In this document: piece after piece, positions 47,341 to 59,439 of the stretch
Position numbering within the stretch: the stretch's first letter is position 1
Layout of the letters: every line of letters starts with the position of its first letter
Assembly: GCA_035222895.1 (NCBI GenBank)
Contig: JAVYIG010000595.1
Span: 178,501 to 242,500 of the forward strand
Source of the DNA: Strongylocentrotus droebachiensis
Taxonomy: Eukaryota; Echinodermata; Echinoidea; Camarodonta; Strongylocentrotidae
DNA: 64,000 bases
Reading direction: 5' to 3'
Translations under genes and position numbers: made by a program
Notes under the pieces: generated by a model
Database searches by the model: none
The model's input: the letters and a program-made list of their open reading frames with translations, nothing else
What the model was told of the DNA's origin: nothing

Positions 47341-47476
47341 TATTTGTTTCGGGTTAAATCTATCCTCTCTTCTCTTTCATTATGTATTTCTGTGTTCTCC
47401 TTCAATCTATCCTCTTCTCTTTTGTCATGTTATTCTTTCTTTTTTCTTCAATCTATCCTTTTTCTCCTTCGTTATA
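47340..47476 (+). repeat. Pyrimidine-rich tract, left part
   Basis: CTTCAATCTATCCT and CTCTTTCATTATGTATTTCT words resemble those at 49120-49470. The two pieces are one tract split by the element at 47477-49113, and are reminiscent of the minisatellite at 12783. Confidence 0.6.
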
Positions 47477-49113
47477 CAGTGCGTCCCAGAAAAAACGAAA
47501 CCGAGAATTATCGACGTTTGATCATAACTTAATCATAATTATAATTAATAAATGAAAAATATTTGGAAAGCTGAGATCCTCTTCTTTCAACTGATGTAAC
47601 TCATATAATGCATATTTCACGCATGAGTGATTAAGATGAATTTGAAGAGAGGAAACCAAAAATTCATTTGGCGGACGGTATCTGAATTTCAAAGAGAAAA
47701 TCACATTTCCAGAAAGTTGAGTTTCTGCCCTTTCATATGACACCTCAAACACGAAAAATTAGCTAGGAATAACAAAGTTCTGTATGTTTAAAGTAGTGCT
47801 TGCATATCCATTATTTTATCAAACGAATTCATTTTCGCTGCCTGCCTGCCTACCCAAAAGTAACCTGCTCGGCGAGTTTTTAGCCAATTTTGCCCGGCCA
47901 CCGAGCGGCGGCCGCCCAGGCACCGCTTGTTTTTAAGGCATCGCTCGGTTGCTGCTGAAGTTTTAGCGCGGAGTTAAAATTCGGGCGGCGCCTGCTCACT
48001 TTCACTCGCCGCCCAGACTACGCTCGGCGACCGGGCGGTCGCCGCCCGGGCGCCGACCTAATCGAGCGTTCACCGTCGAGCGATTTAGGTCCAAAATCGA
48101 AGCCCCTAGGTCAAAGGCTGTCGAGCAGTCGCCGCCCGATCGCCGCCCGGTCGCCGCTGGGAGATCAGTCGGTCACTGGGCGGCGAGTCCAAAATCGGTC
48201 GGCAGCCTTTGACCTAGCGGCTTCGGATTTTGACCTAAATCGCTCGGCGGCGAACGCTCGATTAGTTCGCCGCCCGGGCACCGGGCGTATTTTGGAGCCT
48301 CGCCGATCACTGGCCGGCCGCCGGGCAATTTCTTTAAAATCACCCGTTGTCTGGTGGGAGACCGCCCGGCAATCGGATTGTCACCGGTCGGTCACTGCCG
48401 GGACACCGCGCGAAAAAACTCCGCGATTTCGCCCAGTTTTTACCTAAATTCTACCGGCGACCGACGGGAAATCGACAGGTCACCGCCCAGGCATCGCTGG
48501 GGCCTTACAGCCTGCTCGACTTCTCCAAAAATCGATGCCTAAATTCCAGCAGCGACCGAGCATGCTACTGATCGGTCGGTCGCTGGTCTGATTTGTGACC
48601 ATAGTTAATTTACACACGGAATTAAGAAAAGACTTAACTCCGTTTCGTTGACAATCGGCCGTAGACGAAAGACTGCATGCATGGCTGATTTTCAACGAAA
48701 CGGAGTTAAGTCTTTTGACAATTCTTTTTTTTTGATACGACAGGCAGCCAGTGAAAACGAATTCGATTGATAAAATTATGGAAATGCAAGCACTACTTTA
48801 AACATACAGAACTTTGTCTTTCCTTGCTCATTTTTTGTGATTGAGGTGTCATATGAGAGGGGAAAAACTCAACTTTTTTAGAAATGTGATTTTCTCTTTG
48901 AAATTCAGATATCGTCCGCCAAATGACTTTTTGGTTTCCTCTCTTCAAATTCATTTAAATCACTCATGCGTGAAACATGCATCAGGTGAGTTGCATCAAA
49001 TGAAAGAGAAGGATCTAAGCTTTCCAAATATGTGTCATTTTTTAATTATAAATTTGACTAACTTATGATAAAACATCGATAATTCTCGGTTTCGTTTTTT
49101 CCGGGACGCACTG
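47477..49113. mobile_element. Large nested inverted-repeat element, TA-flanked (Tc1/mariner-like ends)
   Basis: Ends CAGTGCGTCCCAGAAAAAAC and CCGGGACGCACTG are flanked by TA on both sides. Outer arms run about 375 bp (47477-47850 and 48738-49113), still well matched. The GC-rich centre contains a second palindrome (48058-48120 against about 48203-48265). A third is a perfect 25-bp pair at 48627-48651 / 48692-48716. TA duplication and CAGT ends point to Tc1/mariner. No transposase is present; short frames in the arms are paired artefacts. Confidence 0.78.
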
Positions 49114-49119
49114 TATATT

Positions 49120-49480
49120 TCTGAGTCCTGCAACTAGTCCCCCAGGTCTCCTTCGTTATTGATGTATTTCTTTTGTTCTCCTTTATTCTAACCTCTTCTC
49201 TTTTGTTTTATGTATTTCTTTGTTTCTCCTTCAATCCATCCTTTTCTCCTTCGTCATCGATCTATTTTTTTTTTAATCTGAAAGATTCCCTTTCTCCTTC
49301 TTTATGTATTTCCCTGTTTTTCCTTAGTCTAGATCTATGATCCTCTTAGCTCTTCAACTATGTATTTTTATGTTCTTCCTTTGACTTATCCTCTTCTCTT
49401 TCCTTATGTATTTCCTTTTTTTCCTTCTCCATATCCTCTCACCTATCCTTTTTTCCCCCTTTCTATCATCTTCCCTTCCC
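49120..49480 (+). repeat. Pyrimidine-rich tract, right part
   Basis: Continuation of the tract at 47340-47476, with CTCCTTC-TTATTGATGTATT-like and CTCTTCTCTTTTGTTTTATG words. Confidence 0.6.
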
Positions 49481-49775
49481 TGGGTGCACGTGCTTGCACA
49501 TAGTGCGCTGACGACTTAGACTCTTTCATCAGAGCACTTCTTGGAATTTTTTTCGCGAAAATGGCTAAACAGTTGTGTAAAAAAAATATGCGCGAACGGC
49601 AGAGCGAGTAGCCCATCCGATATGCGTCGGGTTTTATAAATGCCAAATATACTGATCGCGTTATGGAGACTGACATCGGCGCCTGTGTTAGCCTGAGCGC
49701 CGATCATCACTGGTGAACTCATCATAACAAAATATTCATATATGTTGAGTTGAGTTGAGTTGAGTTGAGTTGAGG

Positions 49776-50308
49776 TTTTATTATCCAAACGTTCAAATAC
49801 AGTAATATAACAATAATAATATTAATAAATGTATGTTTAACAAATATCTCGAATGAATAATAGGGACCAGAAAATAGCATAAAATGCTAATCGTGTCTGG
49901 TACCTTTAAAGTACAGTATCTTAACATTTAACAATTTGTGTATATATATATATATATATACACATATATATATATATATATGAATTATTGAATACAGGTA
50001 CAACTTAAGCTACATACTATTCTATGTATCTAACATAATACATGTTTGTGTGTTTAGTACAAAGCCTAAACTTGTATAAATAGACATTCTGTATAAGACA
50101 ATACATTAAGCTATCATAACTTTCTACAGATATAGAGTACATGTTTAATATCTAATAAAAGGCAAGAAGCTTGGTTAAAAGGTGACCATAGTTATTATAT
50201 TAACATTTGCGCAGTTAAAGTACTACGAAAACAAGAAACTGAAGCTTTTTCCCGTAGAGATAATGGTAAATCATTCCAGAAGCATACACCTCTGTATGAC
50301 ACAGAAAA
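49776..50308 (-). other. LINE 3' UTR with (TA)n
   Basis: Non-coding tail of the LINE, with TATATA/CACATATA microsatellite at about 49941-49981. Confidence 0.55.
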
Positions 50309-51001
50309 TTAACCTTTCGTTGTCCTTACTTTAGGCACAGTTAGCTTTTTATTTTCTCTTTGTCTTGTTTCATATCTGTGCTCTACGAAAGAGCAGTACT
50401 GAATAAGGGACTGTGGCAATCTATTATTCAACAATCGATGCATAAAAACACAAATAGATAGTTTATGTAGTTGATACACATTCATAAACTTTAACTCCTG
50501 GAATAATGGTTTTGAATGAGCCCGGAAGGAACTAAATGTTAACGCTCTGAGTGCCATCTTTTGACTTAGGAATGAACATTTCATATTAATTTCATAATTG
50601 CTTCCCCAAACTTCAATTCCATATGTAATATGTGGTTGGATTCATGTTTAATACAATAACAATAAAATGTTTCTAGGTACAAACTGTCTTAATCTATATA
50701 AAACACCAACCTTTTTTCTAATACACTTATTTACTCTTTCAATATGAGATTTCCAAGTCAAGTGTTGATCTATATGGATTCCTACGAATGATGCAACATC
50801 CACCTTATTTATTTCGGTGTCGACTATTTTCAATACTCCTTGAATTACTACTGGTTGTCTACTCCCTGTTATAAGTAAATAATTAGTTTTTAATAAATTT
50901 ACTGTAAGTTTATTCATTTTACACCACATGAACACCTTATGAAGATGAATATTAACTACATCCATATCTATTACATTTAACTTTTGTGGAAGTGTATACA
51001 A
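50309..51001 (-). pseudogene. LINE ORF2, thumb and C-terminal region
   Basis: It starts LYTLPQKLNVIDMDVVNIHL in a new frame and includes WCKMNKLTVNLLKTNYL and VASFVGIHIDQHLTWKSHI. After another shift near 50620 comes AHSKPLFQELKFMNVYQLHK and RYETRQRE, the usual end of this LINE type. Confidence 0.8.
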
Positions 51002-51840
51002 AAGTTAGAATCATCAGCAAAAAGTCGAAAATTGAAATAATCTGTCGAGTTTGGCAAATCATTTATATAAATCAAAAATAATGTAGGTCCCAACACTGAC
51101 CCCTGAGGGACACCACACGTTATCATCTGTCGTAATGAACCATATCCATCATAATTCACAAATTGAAATCTTTCATTAAGATAGTTTTTAAACCACTGAA
51201 GTGGCAGTCCCCTAATTCCATAATGTTCTAGTTTACCAGCAAGTATTGTATGGTCTATCGTATCGAAAGCTTTTTGAAAATCTAGGAATACGCCTAAGGT
51301 TATACTACCCTTATCCAACGATTTTAGTACATCATTAACCAAATTGATTACAGACAACTTTGTACTATAATGTTTACGAAAACCATATTGGTGGTTATAC
51401 AAGACACTATTTCTTTCAAGATAATCAAGAAGCCTCTTATTCACTAGTTTCTCAAATACCTTTGCCAACAGAGGCAACACTGAGATTGGTCGGTAATTAC
51501 CTGGTATTTCTCTTACCCCCTTCTTAAAAATAGGTGTTACTTTAGCTACTTTCATCGCCTCTGGAACCAGACCCAACAACAATGATTGGTTAAAAATATA
51601 AGCCAATGGTCTTGCAATTAAATAAGCAGCATCTTTCAGCAATCGAGCTGGAATATTATCGTAACCACATGCTTTCTTTACATTCAAAGTTAATAAATGG
51701 TCTTTAACCTCAAGATGTGTAATCGGTTTCCAAAACATAGAGTTTGTTGCTTCATTACTAAGGTATTCTCTAAATGTGCTATTATCATCAGAAGTACAAT
51801 CGATAGATTTAGCCAGTTTAAGCCCAACATTTACAAAAAA
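50977..51840 (-). pseudogene. LINE ORF2, reverse transcriptase domain
   Basis: RT blocks in order: KVTPIFKKG, NYRPISVLP, KVFEKLVNKRL, HQYGFRKHYST, GVFLDFQKAFDTIDH, CGVPQGSVLGPTLFLIYIND and RLFADDSN. The catalytic pair is FADD (51010-51015 encodes DD). All core motifs remain. A frameshift near 51000 follows directly after the active site, so full-length protein cannot be made. Confidence 0.9.
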
Positions 51841-52200
51841 CTAATTGAAGCCTTCTGCTATTTCTTTCCCAGAAGTTACAACTTTCTTTTTATCATTAAT
51901 ATCAACACAGAGTTTTTCTACATGCGACAATTTTGCTTTATTATTCCCACTCTTCAATAATCGGTTAATTGACTTCCATGTTTGTGCAGTATCACATTTA
52001 TACATTTCAAATAAATCACTATAACATTTCCTCTTTGCATTCCTCAAAACTGTAGTTAAAATATTTCTATATGTCTTATATCTTTTCAAATTGTCTTCAT
52101 TATAGTTTGATTTTATTACCTTACCAAACAATTTATGTTTTCTTTTAATTGACTTTTTATTATAGCTCTGGTTATTCATGGTCTATCGTTCTTTCTCCTA
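51841..52200 (-). pseudogene. LINE ORF2, linker between endonuclease and RT
   Basis: Lys-rich stretch with SYNKKSIKRKHKLFGKVIKS and TAQTWKSINRLL, typical of the segment before the reverse transcriptase. The TAG at 51841-51843 interrupts a frame that otherwise continues FFVNVGLKLAKSI into the RT. Confidence 0.75.
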
Positions 52201-52230
52201 GAAGAATGTTGATGAACATTTGGTGCATGT

Positions 52231-53155
52231 TTAACACATACCTATAAATATTTTTACAAATATATTATATGCCTTATCAACGTCTGTACATACGTATACA
52301 CTTTCCCAGGATTCTGAGAGTAAACTGTCACAGAACTTGTCTTTCTCATAATATTTATAGCTTCTATATTGTAACTCTCCCTGTGGTTGTGATTTAATGG
52401 ATTTATTTTCAAAAACAGCAAAAATTGGGAAATGGTCTGAGATGTCAGTTACAATTGTCCCAGTATATATGCGATTTGCACCCATATTTGTATAAATATG
52501 ATCAATCAAAGAACCTGACAAGAATGTTACCCTAGTAAGAGACTTTATCAGTTGTTGCATTCCCAAACACATCAAGGAAGTGAGAAACATTTCAGCACTT
52601 ATATCGGGATTATTAATATCAATATTAAAATCCCCCATTAAAATACATGACTTTTTATCAACTTTAACCTGTTCTAACACAGACAGCAAACTTTCTTGAA
52701 ACTCAACAATATCAGTGTTTGGTTTCCTATAAATGACACCTACAACCAAAAGAACAATCATCAATCTGTACCTCAAGCCAAATTGATTCAGCATGATTAA
52801 TATCATACAACAACATTTTATATTTCAAAAAAGAAAGGACATAAACTCCAACACCTCCTCCCCGTGCGTCAGGGCCCCGACAGTTCAATTCCAAAGTATA
52901 CCCCTCCATCCCTAGAATATCTGCACAAGATGCATTCCAAACTTCACACAACCCAATTAAATGAAATTTTGATTTGATGCATTCTTCATACAACAATCTA
53001 AGATTATCAATATTTTTATTTAAAGATCTAATATTAATATGCGAAATTGTAAAAGCTTTTTGGAACTTAGTACATAATCTTTCGTCAAATTCAGATGGGG
53101 ACAATTCAAAAGGATCAATATCAAGACTATTAATGTCTTCATCACTATGAAAATA
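52231..53155 (-). pseudogene. LINE ORF2, apurinic endonuclease domain
   Basis: The N-terminal part shows SHINIRSLNKNIDNL, IGLCEVW and RGGGVGVYV. After a one-base frameshift near 52737 it continues VVGVIYRKPN, the catalytic MGDFNIDI, SLIDHIYTN and ISDHFPI. These match APE-type LINE endonucleases in order (GDFN, D-H, SDH). In-frame sequence extends upstream of the first ATG (53104) to about 53155, then meets a stop, so the true start is lost or not recognised. Confidence 0.8.
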
Positions 53156-53164
53156 ATATCATAT

Positions 53165-53392
53165 TTATATAAAGGAAATAATTATACAAGGTGCAGCCTG
53201 AAGTTCCTCAGCCCCGATTTCAAAAAGGTCATCGGGGGAGCGGAGAGTTTTGAATGAGTCATCGTTCATTTTGCATGATATATTTCCATTCCTGGATGTC
53301 ACTCCCTTTACTCCAGGTGTATTCTTATCTGCCATCAGTACAGCATACCGCATTATATGTGTATCATATGTGTGACGAGCGTATACATCCAT
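53165..53392 (-). CDS. Short unidentified frame next to the LINE 5' end
   Basis: 75 codons from ATG, including HIMRYAVLMADKNTPGVKGV and DDLFEIGAEELQAAP. It ends just before LINE ORF2 on the same strand. It could be a remnant of the LINE 5' region or a chance frame; no motif is recognised. Confidence 0.2.
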   Translation of the reverse strand: MDVYARHTYDTHIMRYAVLMADKNTPGVKGVTSRNGNISCKMNDDSFKTLRSPDDLFEIGAEELQAAPCIIISFI

Positions 53393-53612
53393 GATTCATA
53401 AGACTAGCCATATTTGGTAATCGATCACTTTGATTCCACCAATCAAATACCATCTCCAGGTTCCTCATCGCTCATTGGCCTATTTTGGTCCATGCTACAT
53501 AAATATTCGTGAAAGAGCTTTACAGGAGGTTCGTAGATTTTCTACGAACGAAACAAGGTACGTAAAAGAAAATAACAGTTTCGCATGCACCAGTGCCATG
53601 GTCTGGGAATAA

Positions 53613-54452
53613 GGCCAAAAAAAAAATATCATTTGGTTGTCCTCGACCGCCCGCTCGTCATTTTCGGGCCGCTCGCATTTTTTTTTTTTTTTTAATTTTT
53701 TTTTTTTTTTTTTTAATTCATTTTTTAAATTTTTTTATTCAATTTTTTTGTATTATTTTTTTTTTTTTTTTTTTTTTTTTGGGGGGGGGGGAGCAATCTT
53801 AAATGCCAAACATACCATTTTATGCATTTGCAAGGATCAAAATGCGTCCCGTTGCCAGTTTTGTCTTTTCAGTACGCAATTAGGTATTTATTAAACTTGC
53901 CATTTTTATTTTTCTATGTCAAACTGCCGTTCATTCAAATCAGGTTCTGAGCATTCTTAAACTCATTTTAAAGCCCATCTGTACTAGTTTACAGGAGGGA
54001 TTAGACCACCCTTCAAGGTCACTGGACAGGTGGTTATCTAATCAAATCAGCTCTCAGTTAATATAAGATAAAGAGGATCATGGGGGACCAATGGTCACCG
54101 ATTAGGCATTGTTTGCTACATAGAGGGCGCAAGTAGCTATAAGCAGGGTATAAACACCTCCCTGCTATAAGTAGTACAATGGAGATTTAAAAGGTGCTCT
54201 ATTTCAAAGCCCAAAATACTTTCTGTGTTGGTCTTGATATTCATTGTACATTAAACTAGTCTTTTACCATATTAAAGTGTTTTATAGACTGTGTTTGTTT
54301 AAATGCTTGACAATCCCAATGATTTTTTTTTTTTTTGGAAAAAAAAAATATTTGAAAAAAAAAAAATGGGAAAAAAAAAAAAAAAATCCGCCCGCCCGCC
54401 CCTACTCCAGAAAAGCAATCGAGGACAACCAAACAATTTTTTTTTTTTGGCC
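53613..54452. mobile_element. Harbinger-like MITE with TAA target duplication
   Basis: Inverted ends GGCCAAAAAAAAAATATCAT with TTGGTTGTCCTCGA on the left, and the matching TCGAGGACAACCAA ... TTTTTTGGCC on the right. TAA flanks both sides (53610-53612, 54453-54455). A 3-bp TWA duplication is the PIF/Harbinger signature. The interior has very long T runs (53680-53715, 53757-53780), a G run, and matching A runs near 54340-54385, so the arms extend as poly-T/poly-A. Confidence 0.75.
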
Positions 54453-54883
54453 TAATGGATAGTGGATCTGAGAATCAATATTAAAAAAATAACAGATGAA
54501 ATTAATGTTTTCTAACAGAAAGCCATAATTCATGACAAATCTAAATCACGCTGCTAAACTTTGCGAGTCTAAAATTCGGTAATTTCTAGTACCTTATTTC
54601 ATGATTGTATTGTACTTTTTACAAAGCATGTGTACAAGTAATAGATCCGTACATAATAATACTACAATACCCAACTATACAATCCAATCATTTCTACCTT
54701 TCCTTCACTCGTATTCTTCCTAAAATCGGGCCCAAATTAAAGGAACACACTTAGCAACGAAATGATAAACTCCCAAATTGTAAACTATTGCAAAAGCAGG
54801 CTGCTCTCTCTCTCGCTTTCCCTCTCTCTCTCTATGTCTGTCTCTCGATCTCTTTTTATATTGCTCTCTTTCTCTGTCGCATA

Positions 54884-55024
54884 GGGACTTTTGGATTTGC
54901 ACGTCGACTGCTACGTGTGTCGTCCTTTTAAGGCAATGATACGTCAGTTTAAGGCACTGTCAGTGTCTTAAAAAGACGTCACACGTAGCAGTCCACTATG
55001 TCGACGTGCAAATATAAAAGTCCC
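54884..55024. mobile_element. Short fold-back MITE, TA-flanked, inside copy B1
   Basis: 141 bp, ends GGGACTTTT and AAAAGTCCC, with long arms including TTTGCACGTCGAC and TGCTACGTGTG. It is flanked by TA at 54882-54883 and 55025-55026. Copies A1 and C1 lack it, reading TCTCTGTCGCT straight into TTAAGCTCCC at this place, so it inserted after the copies separated. TA duplication suggests Tc1/mariner mobilisation. Confidence 0.75.
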
Positions 55025-56154
55025 TATTATCTACTGTACTCGTTTCAGATAGCAAGCTCGTGCAAAATGTGTAATTTGCATCACAAATAGTCTTTCCGAC
55101 CGACTGAGCAATAAATATGTATTGAAATATATGCTGACATGGCCATGACGATGACTTTGCAAAGCACTTCATGTGAAATGTTACGATTTGAGGTGCGCCA
55201 AGACATAATAGACACACACACAGACACACACACACACACTATACATCACCTATTTGTACTATTAGATTTGCGCACCCCTTTCATTATAGGTCATTGTATC
55301 TTATTCCTTAATTTTACATGGGACTCGGATTATGGATGATAACATATTTTTTGCACACGAAATCTGTATTGCGATTTATTTCTGTGACAACTGTTTTCCG
55401 AGCACCGCGTGTTTCGACATAGTGCCTATACCAGATTCGCCGTTTAATGGACAATAATTGAACCCTCCTGTTTCTGATCGTGCAAAATAACAGTATTTCA
55501 CCGTCATTTTGTTTCTTCATCACGTTCAACAACAAACATTTCAAGTGAGTTGTTACATGTTACTTTGACTGAAATTGGGATAAGATATATGTGAATCCTT
55601 GGTATCTAGGAAGCATTTAGTAAACACAGTCAACACTACTGATGAGGGGAAGACTGTAGTCCTCGCGCGTTTCGCCGTTTGTTTTGGACACATCACAGAA
55701 TCAAGCAAACGGTAAGCTTCTACTGAAAGTTCTCATTATAATATCAAACATAACAATGATTCTTTTTACAAACGAGTAGGATAACTAACTAGATTTCTAA
55801 GTGTGAATCGTAATCCCATTGTGTTACGGATTTGAAACAACATTCCCATATTAAAGATGTTCAACCAATTAGATTAGATAATTCCATATATGTGATCAAT
55901 TCCATTTGACATGTTCACTTGCCCATATTCATGAGATAAGGGTATATCTTCAAAAAAACATACGGGCTACCATGACAAATTTAGTATCAAACAAAAACAA
56001 TTGTTATCGATACCGAACTCTTTGACAATAACCGTCACAAGAAGTCTTAATAGTCATTTTTATGGAACTGGTTATAACAAGGAGTTATTCAATTTGGGTT
56101 CATCATAAAAAAAGATCCTTGGTTATGGAGAAAACGATAATGATATAACGTTAA

Positions 56155-56841
56155 AGGACAAGTCCACTCCTAAAATAACTTAATTTCAATAGAAGCAGAA
56201 AAAGACAAACCCATCGAAAAAAGTTTGAGCAAAATCGGATAACTAATGATCAAATTTTTAATTTGCAATGACATGAACAATTTGCTAATTTAAAGACAAA
56301 TTGGCAAGTCACTCATGAGTCTTTTACGTCATTGCCTCACTATCCACTAATTATTTTCTTTATATTAATAACATAAGTTTCCAAATATTCCCCCTAAAAA
56401 TCTATTTCCTCACACCAGCATCCAAATTATATTGATGGCAATTATACAAAAATTAGTGATTATGAATATACAATACTCAAACAAAAGTTTCAATTCTTCA
56501 AAGTTCATGAAATATTTTGTGAAATGTCATGCATGCAATATAATACAAATCATATAACCTAGGCAAAGGCATGTGGAAATCAAGTTTTTGTGGATAAAAA
56601 AAGGAAATTAATTGGATAAAATATATAAATAAATTGATAAATAATGAGGCAACGACGTCACAAACTTGTAACCAAATTTGCAATTCGTGTAGTGTTTTTT
56701 TAAGTTCCATAGTTTTCTTACTCTAACAACAATTCATAACTTTCTTATTAGTTACCCGATTTTACTCAATTTGTTTTACTCAGTTTTTCTTGTTTTTCTG
56801 CATCTATTAAAAGCAAATTATTTGGGGGGTGGACTAAGCCT
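56155..56841. mobile_element. TTAA-flanked MITE, family a (copy in B1)
   Basis: 687 bp. Termini AGGACAAGTCCACTCC and GGGGTGGACTAAGCCT are inverted repeats; TTAA at 56151-56154 and 56842-56845. The matching empty site is at 11271. Confidence 0.85.
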
Positions 56842-57104
56842 TTAAGACAAAGTAACACTAACTAACTCACTCGCTCTCGCTCTATATTGCTCTATTTCTC
56901 TGTTGCTGTTAAAGGTAAAGGAAATTTAAACAAAATTAGTATCAGTCGTTTGAAATCACGAAGAAATCGCAGATCTGGTTCATCATTTTTGTTTCGCCTG
57001 CGTAGCAAAAAGCGAGACCTAGGCGCTTTTCGGTGACGGCGGTGACGGCGTCAACATCAAAAACTGAACATAAAGTTAAGTTTTCGAATTTGTGGTATAA
57101 TGTA

Positions 57105-59430
57105 TAATAGTGCAAATACCTCATAATGGCGGCTGCCATCTGAACTTATAGCAGACGATAACCGCCTTCTTATTATGGAAGCTTTAGTGAATATAAATAC
57201 CCTACGAACCTGATTGTTGTATGTAAATGTGAGCTTGAATGTCCTCTACATAGTGACGCAGGTCACAATGAAGGGTTCCATTCTCCTTTAAGCTCCTCAA
57301 TATTTACATTGCTCTCCCAGATAGCTAGCTCGGGCCAAATATATGATTTGCATCACAAATAGTTTTTTCCGACTGACTGAGCAATAAATATGTATTGAAA
57401 TATATGCTGCATGGCTATGACGATGACTTTGCAAAGCATTTCATGTGAATGGTTTCGTTTTCGGGTGCGCCAAGAGATCAAGTGCCTTTTCAAGTTTCAC
57501 CCTTTTGACGAAGATTAGTCAACATTTTGTAAGACGATCCCCTTTACGATTTGTTTGAAAACTCTAGGGACCTGTAACACAAAACTTAGTAAGTGACTGT
57601 ACGATTGATTGATCGATCGTTAAATCAAATAATTGTAAATCATGGTCAATTAAAAAATAGCAAGCAATTGCTAGTTTATCTTTGTGTGACGGTGCCTAAA
57701 CGGTAAAAGCACTATATTTATTGTTTAACTTTCGTCTGTTTTGCCCATTGACTAGACATTATCTGATTCATTAAAGTAGCTGCAGTGCTAGAAATGCCTT
57801 ATTTTCATTTTGAATTACACATTCCTTCACACGAAACAAATTTGCTTAATTTTACGTTATTCTATACAAAAGAAAACTAGACAACTATGTCTTTTGAGTT
57901 ATCAACACTAGGAAAATGAGACGATGCAGTATGAAAGTAGCCAGGAAAAACATTATGCCATAATAGCTATAGTTTGCATGAACAGCAACATCAATGATTC
58001 ATTTCTTTTCCTATTCACATTTACAAAATTGAATGTACATGTAAATATAATAAAATATTTTGGTATAAAATAGGATACCCATAATGTCACACTAGGCAAA
58101 CCACATACACTTTAATAAACACGCGTCCATTTTGCTTGTCATAACCCACTCTGGGGTACACAACGGGATTCAGACATAGATTGAACTACCCTGGAAATAA
58201 CAAATTCCACCTAATAAATAAACGAAGATATGAACATCCATACAACACGATCAATGTCCATGTCTTTCTTTTCCATAATCCACAGTTTGTATGATATTGT
58301 GACCGTGTGCAAAATGAATAGCAGGTCAATACTATTGACATGCTAAAACTTTTTTCTCGTTTCTTCGCCCTTGGTGCACATCTCAAAATATATTTTAGAT
58401 AGTATGTTAGTATATGTCCCCTAAAATGAATAGATCCCTCTGAGCCATTATCTTTTGAGAACAAAAATGTTTAAACAGATAGGAATGTAGTCCGGCACTA
58501 CATCACTTTGACATTACCGCTTCAGCCAGTTTGAATTGCCCATACGTATTGTGATTACAAATTTCACAAATGCTTAACTTGCTTATATTTAGTCAGATTT
58601 AATTGAACCTTTCATCAGTTTGCTCCTCTGATTTTTCTGCTTTTTTTAGAGTAGATATCCAAGTCGGTTGGCTTTCCCTTTAAATTGATGGTACATAGTT
58701 GTTCAAAATGAAAACATTATATTGTATACCGAGGCTCTGCCTACAAGGAACCTGCTTATTAAGGGTATCCCTCCATGTTTATGTTTATATTGTTTTTTTA
58801 ATACAACGTGTCAATACTATGTTATATTTGTTCTTTTTTAAAGATGGAAAATAAATTGAAATTGAATTATCAGTCTTTTTAACTCTACATTGTAATCTCA
58901 GCAATAAATGCACAAGTTCAAAAGACTGTCTAAAAGTTGTAACAGTGACCAACATTGATCGAAACACAATGTCGAACAAACTTCCATTGACATTCTCTTT
59001 TCATAAATTATTTTACAAGTACATGTTTTTCACCCAAGCTTCACATATCTCTACCATCGATCAAAAATAATTTAATTTCAATTCTAAACCTAGCTGCGTA
59101 AACAACGTAACAATATCATTTGAAAGTTTTGCGTTTCCCTTCTTTGAAATCCAGCCTAAGAACGAACCACACAAAACAATAACAAAAGAATGTGTACAGC
59201 CTAATAACATAAGAAAAATTTACGAAAGGGTATAGGTGTAGGTGTGTGTGTTTGTGCGTGCATGTAGGCTCATGTAATTGGGTTTTACAGACGTGTGCCA
59301 ATCAAACATGATAAATCGTGTATCGGGACCGAGTTCTTTGCCAGTAACCGTCACAAGAAGTCTTAATACGTAGTCACAGGAACTGGTTATAACAAGGAGT
59401 TATGGCATATGGGTTCAGCATAACAAATCC
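57105..59430. repeat. Dispersed low-copy repeat, copy B2
   Basis: Matches A2 from GTGCAAATACCTCATAATGG to the TCGGGACCGA...GGAGTTAT block near 59325-59402. Marker block CAGATAG at 57318. Compared with A2 it lacks most of MITE b, keeping the right end at about 58660-58682. Confidence 0.75.
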
Positions 59431-59439
59431 CTTGACCAG

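Larger units (their letters stand above)
49744..53160 (-). mobile_element. Decayed non-LTR retrotransposon (Jockey/CR1-like LINE)
   Basis: Minus strand, about 3.4 kb: an APE-type endonuclease, a linker, a reverse transcriptase and a C-terminal region, then a 3' UTR. The element ends in a pentamer tail read as (CTCAA)n on the coding strand (49746-49775). Short tandem 3' tails are known in CR1/Jockey-related LINEs. The coding sequence carries at least four lesions: frameshift near 52737, TAG at 51841-51843, frameshift near 51000 and frameshift near 50620. The clade call is inference from motif wording. Confidence 0.85.
54640..57104. repeat. Dispersed low-copy repeat, copy B1
   Basis: It starts at ATAGATCCGTACATAATAAT, which recurs at 59444 (C1). 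Marker block CAGATAGC is at 55046. It matches A1 (4962-7066) and C1 over about 2 kb, including MITE a. It stops matching A1 near 57100 (GAATTTGTGGTATAAT), where it passes straight into the B2 sequence without the 7067-8150 material of copy A. Confidence 0.75.

Noticed and set aside
47327-49068. Matching frames near 47522-47752 (minus) and 48841-49068 (plus)
   Set aside because: They are the two arms of one inverted repeat read in opposite directions; no similarity to a transposase.
58186-58464. 92-codon minus-strand frame
   Set aside because: It falls in repeat copy B2, ends in MITE b sequence and is not conserved in A2.
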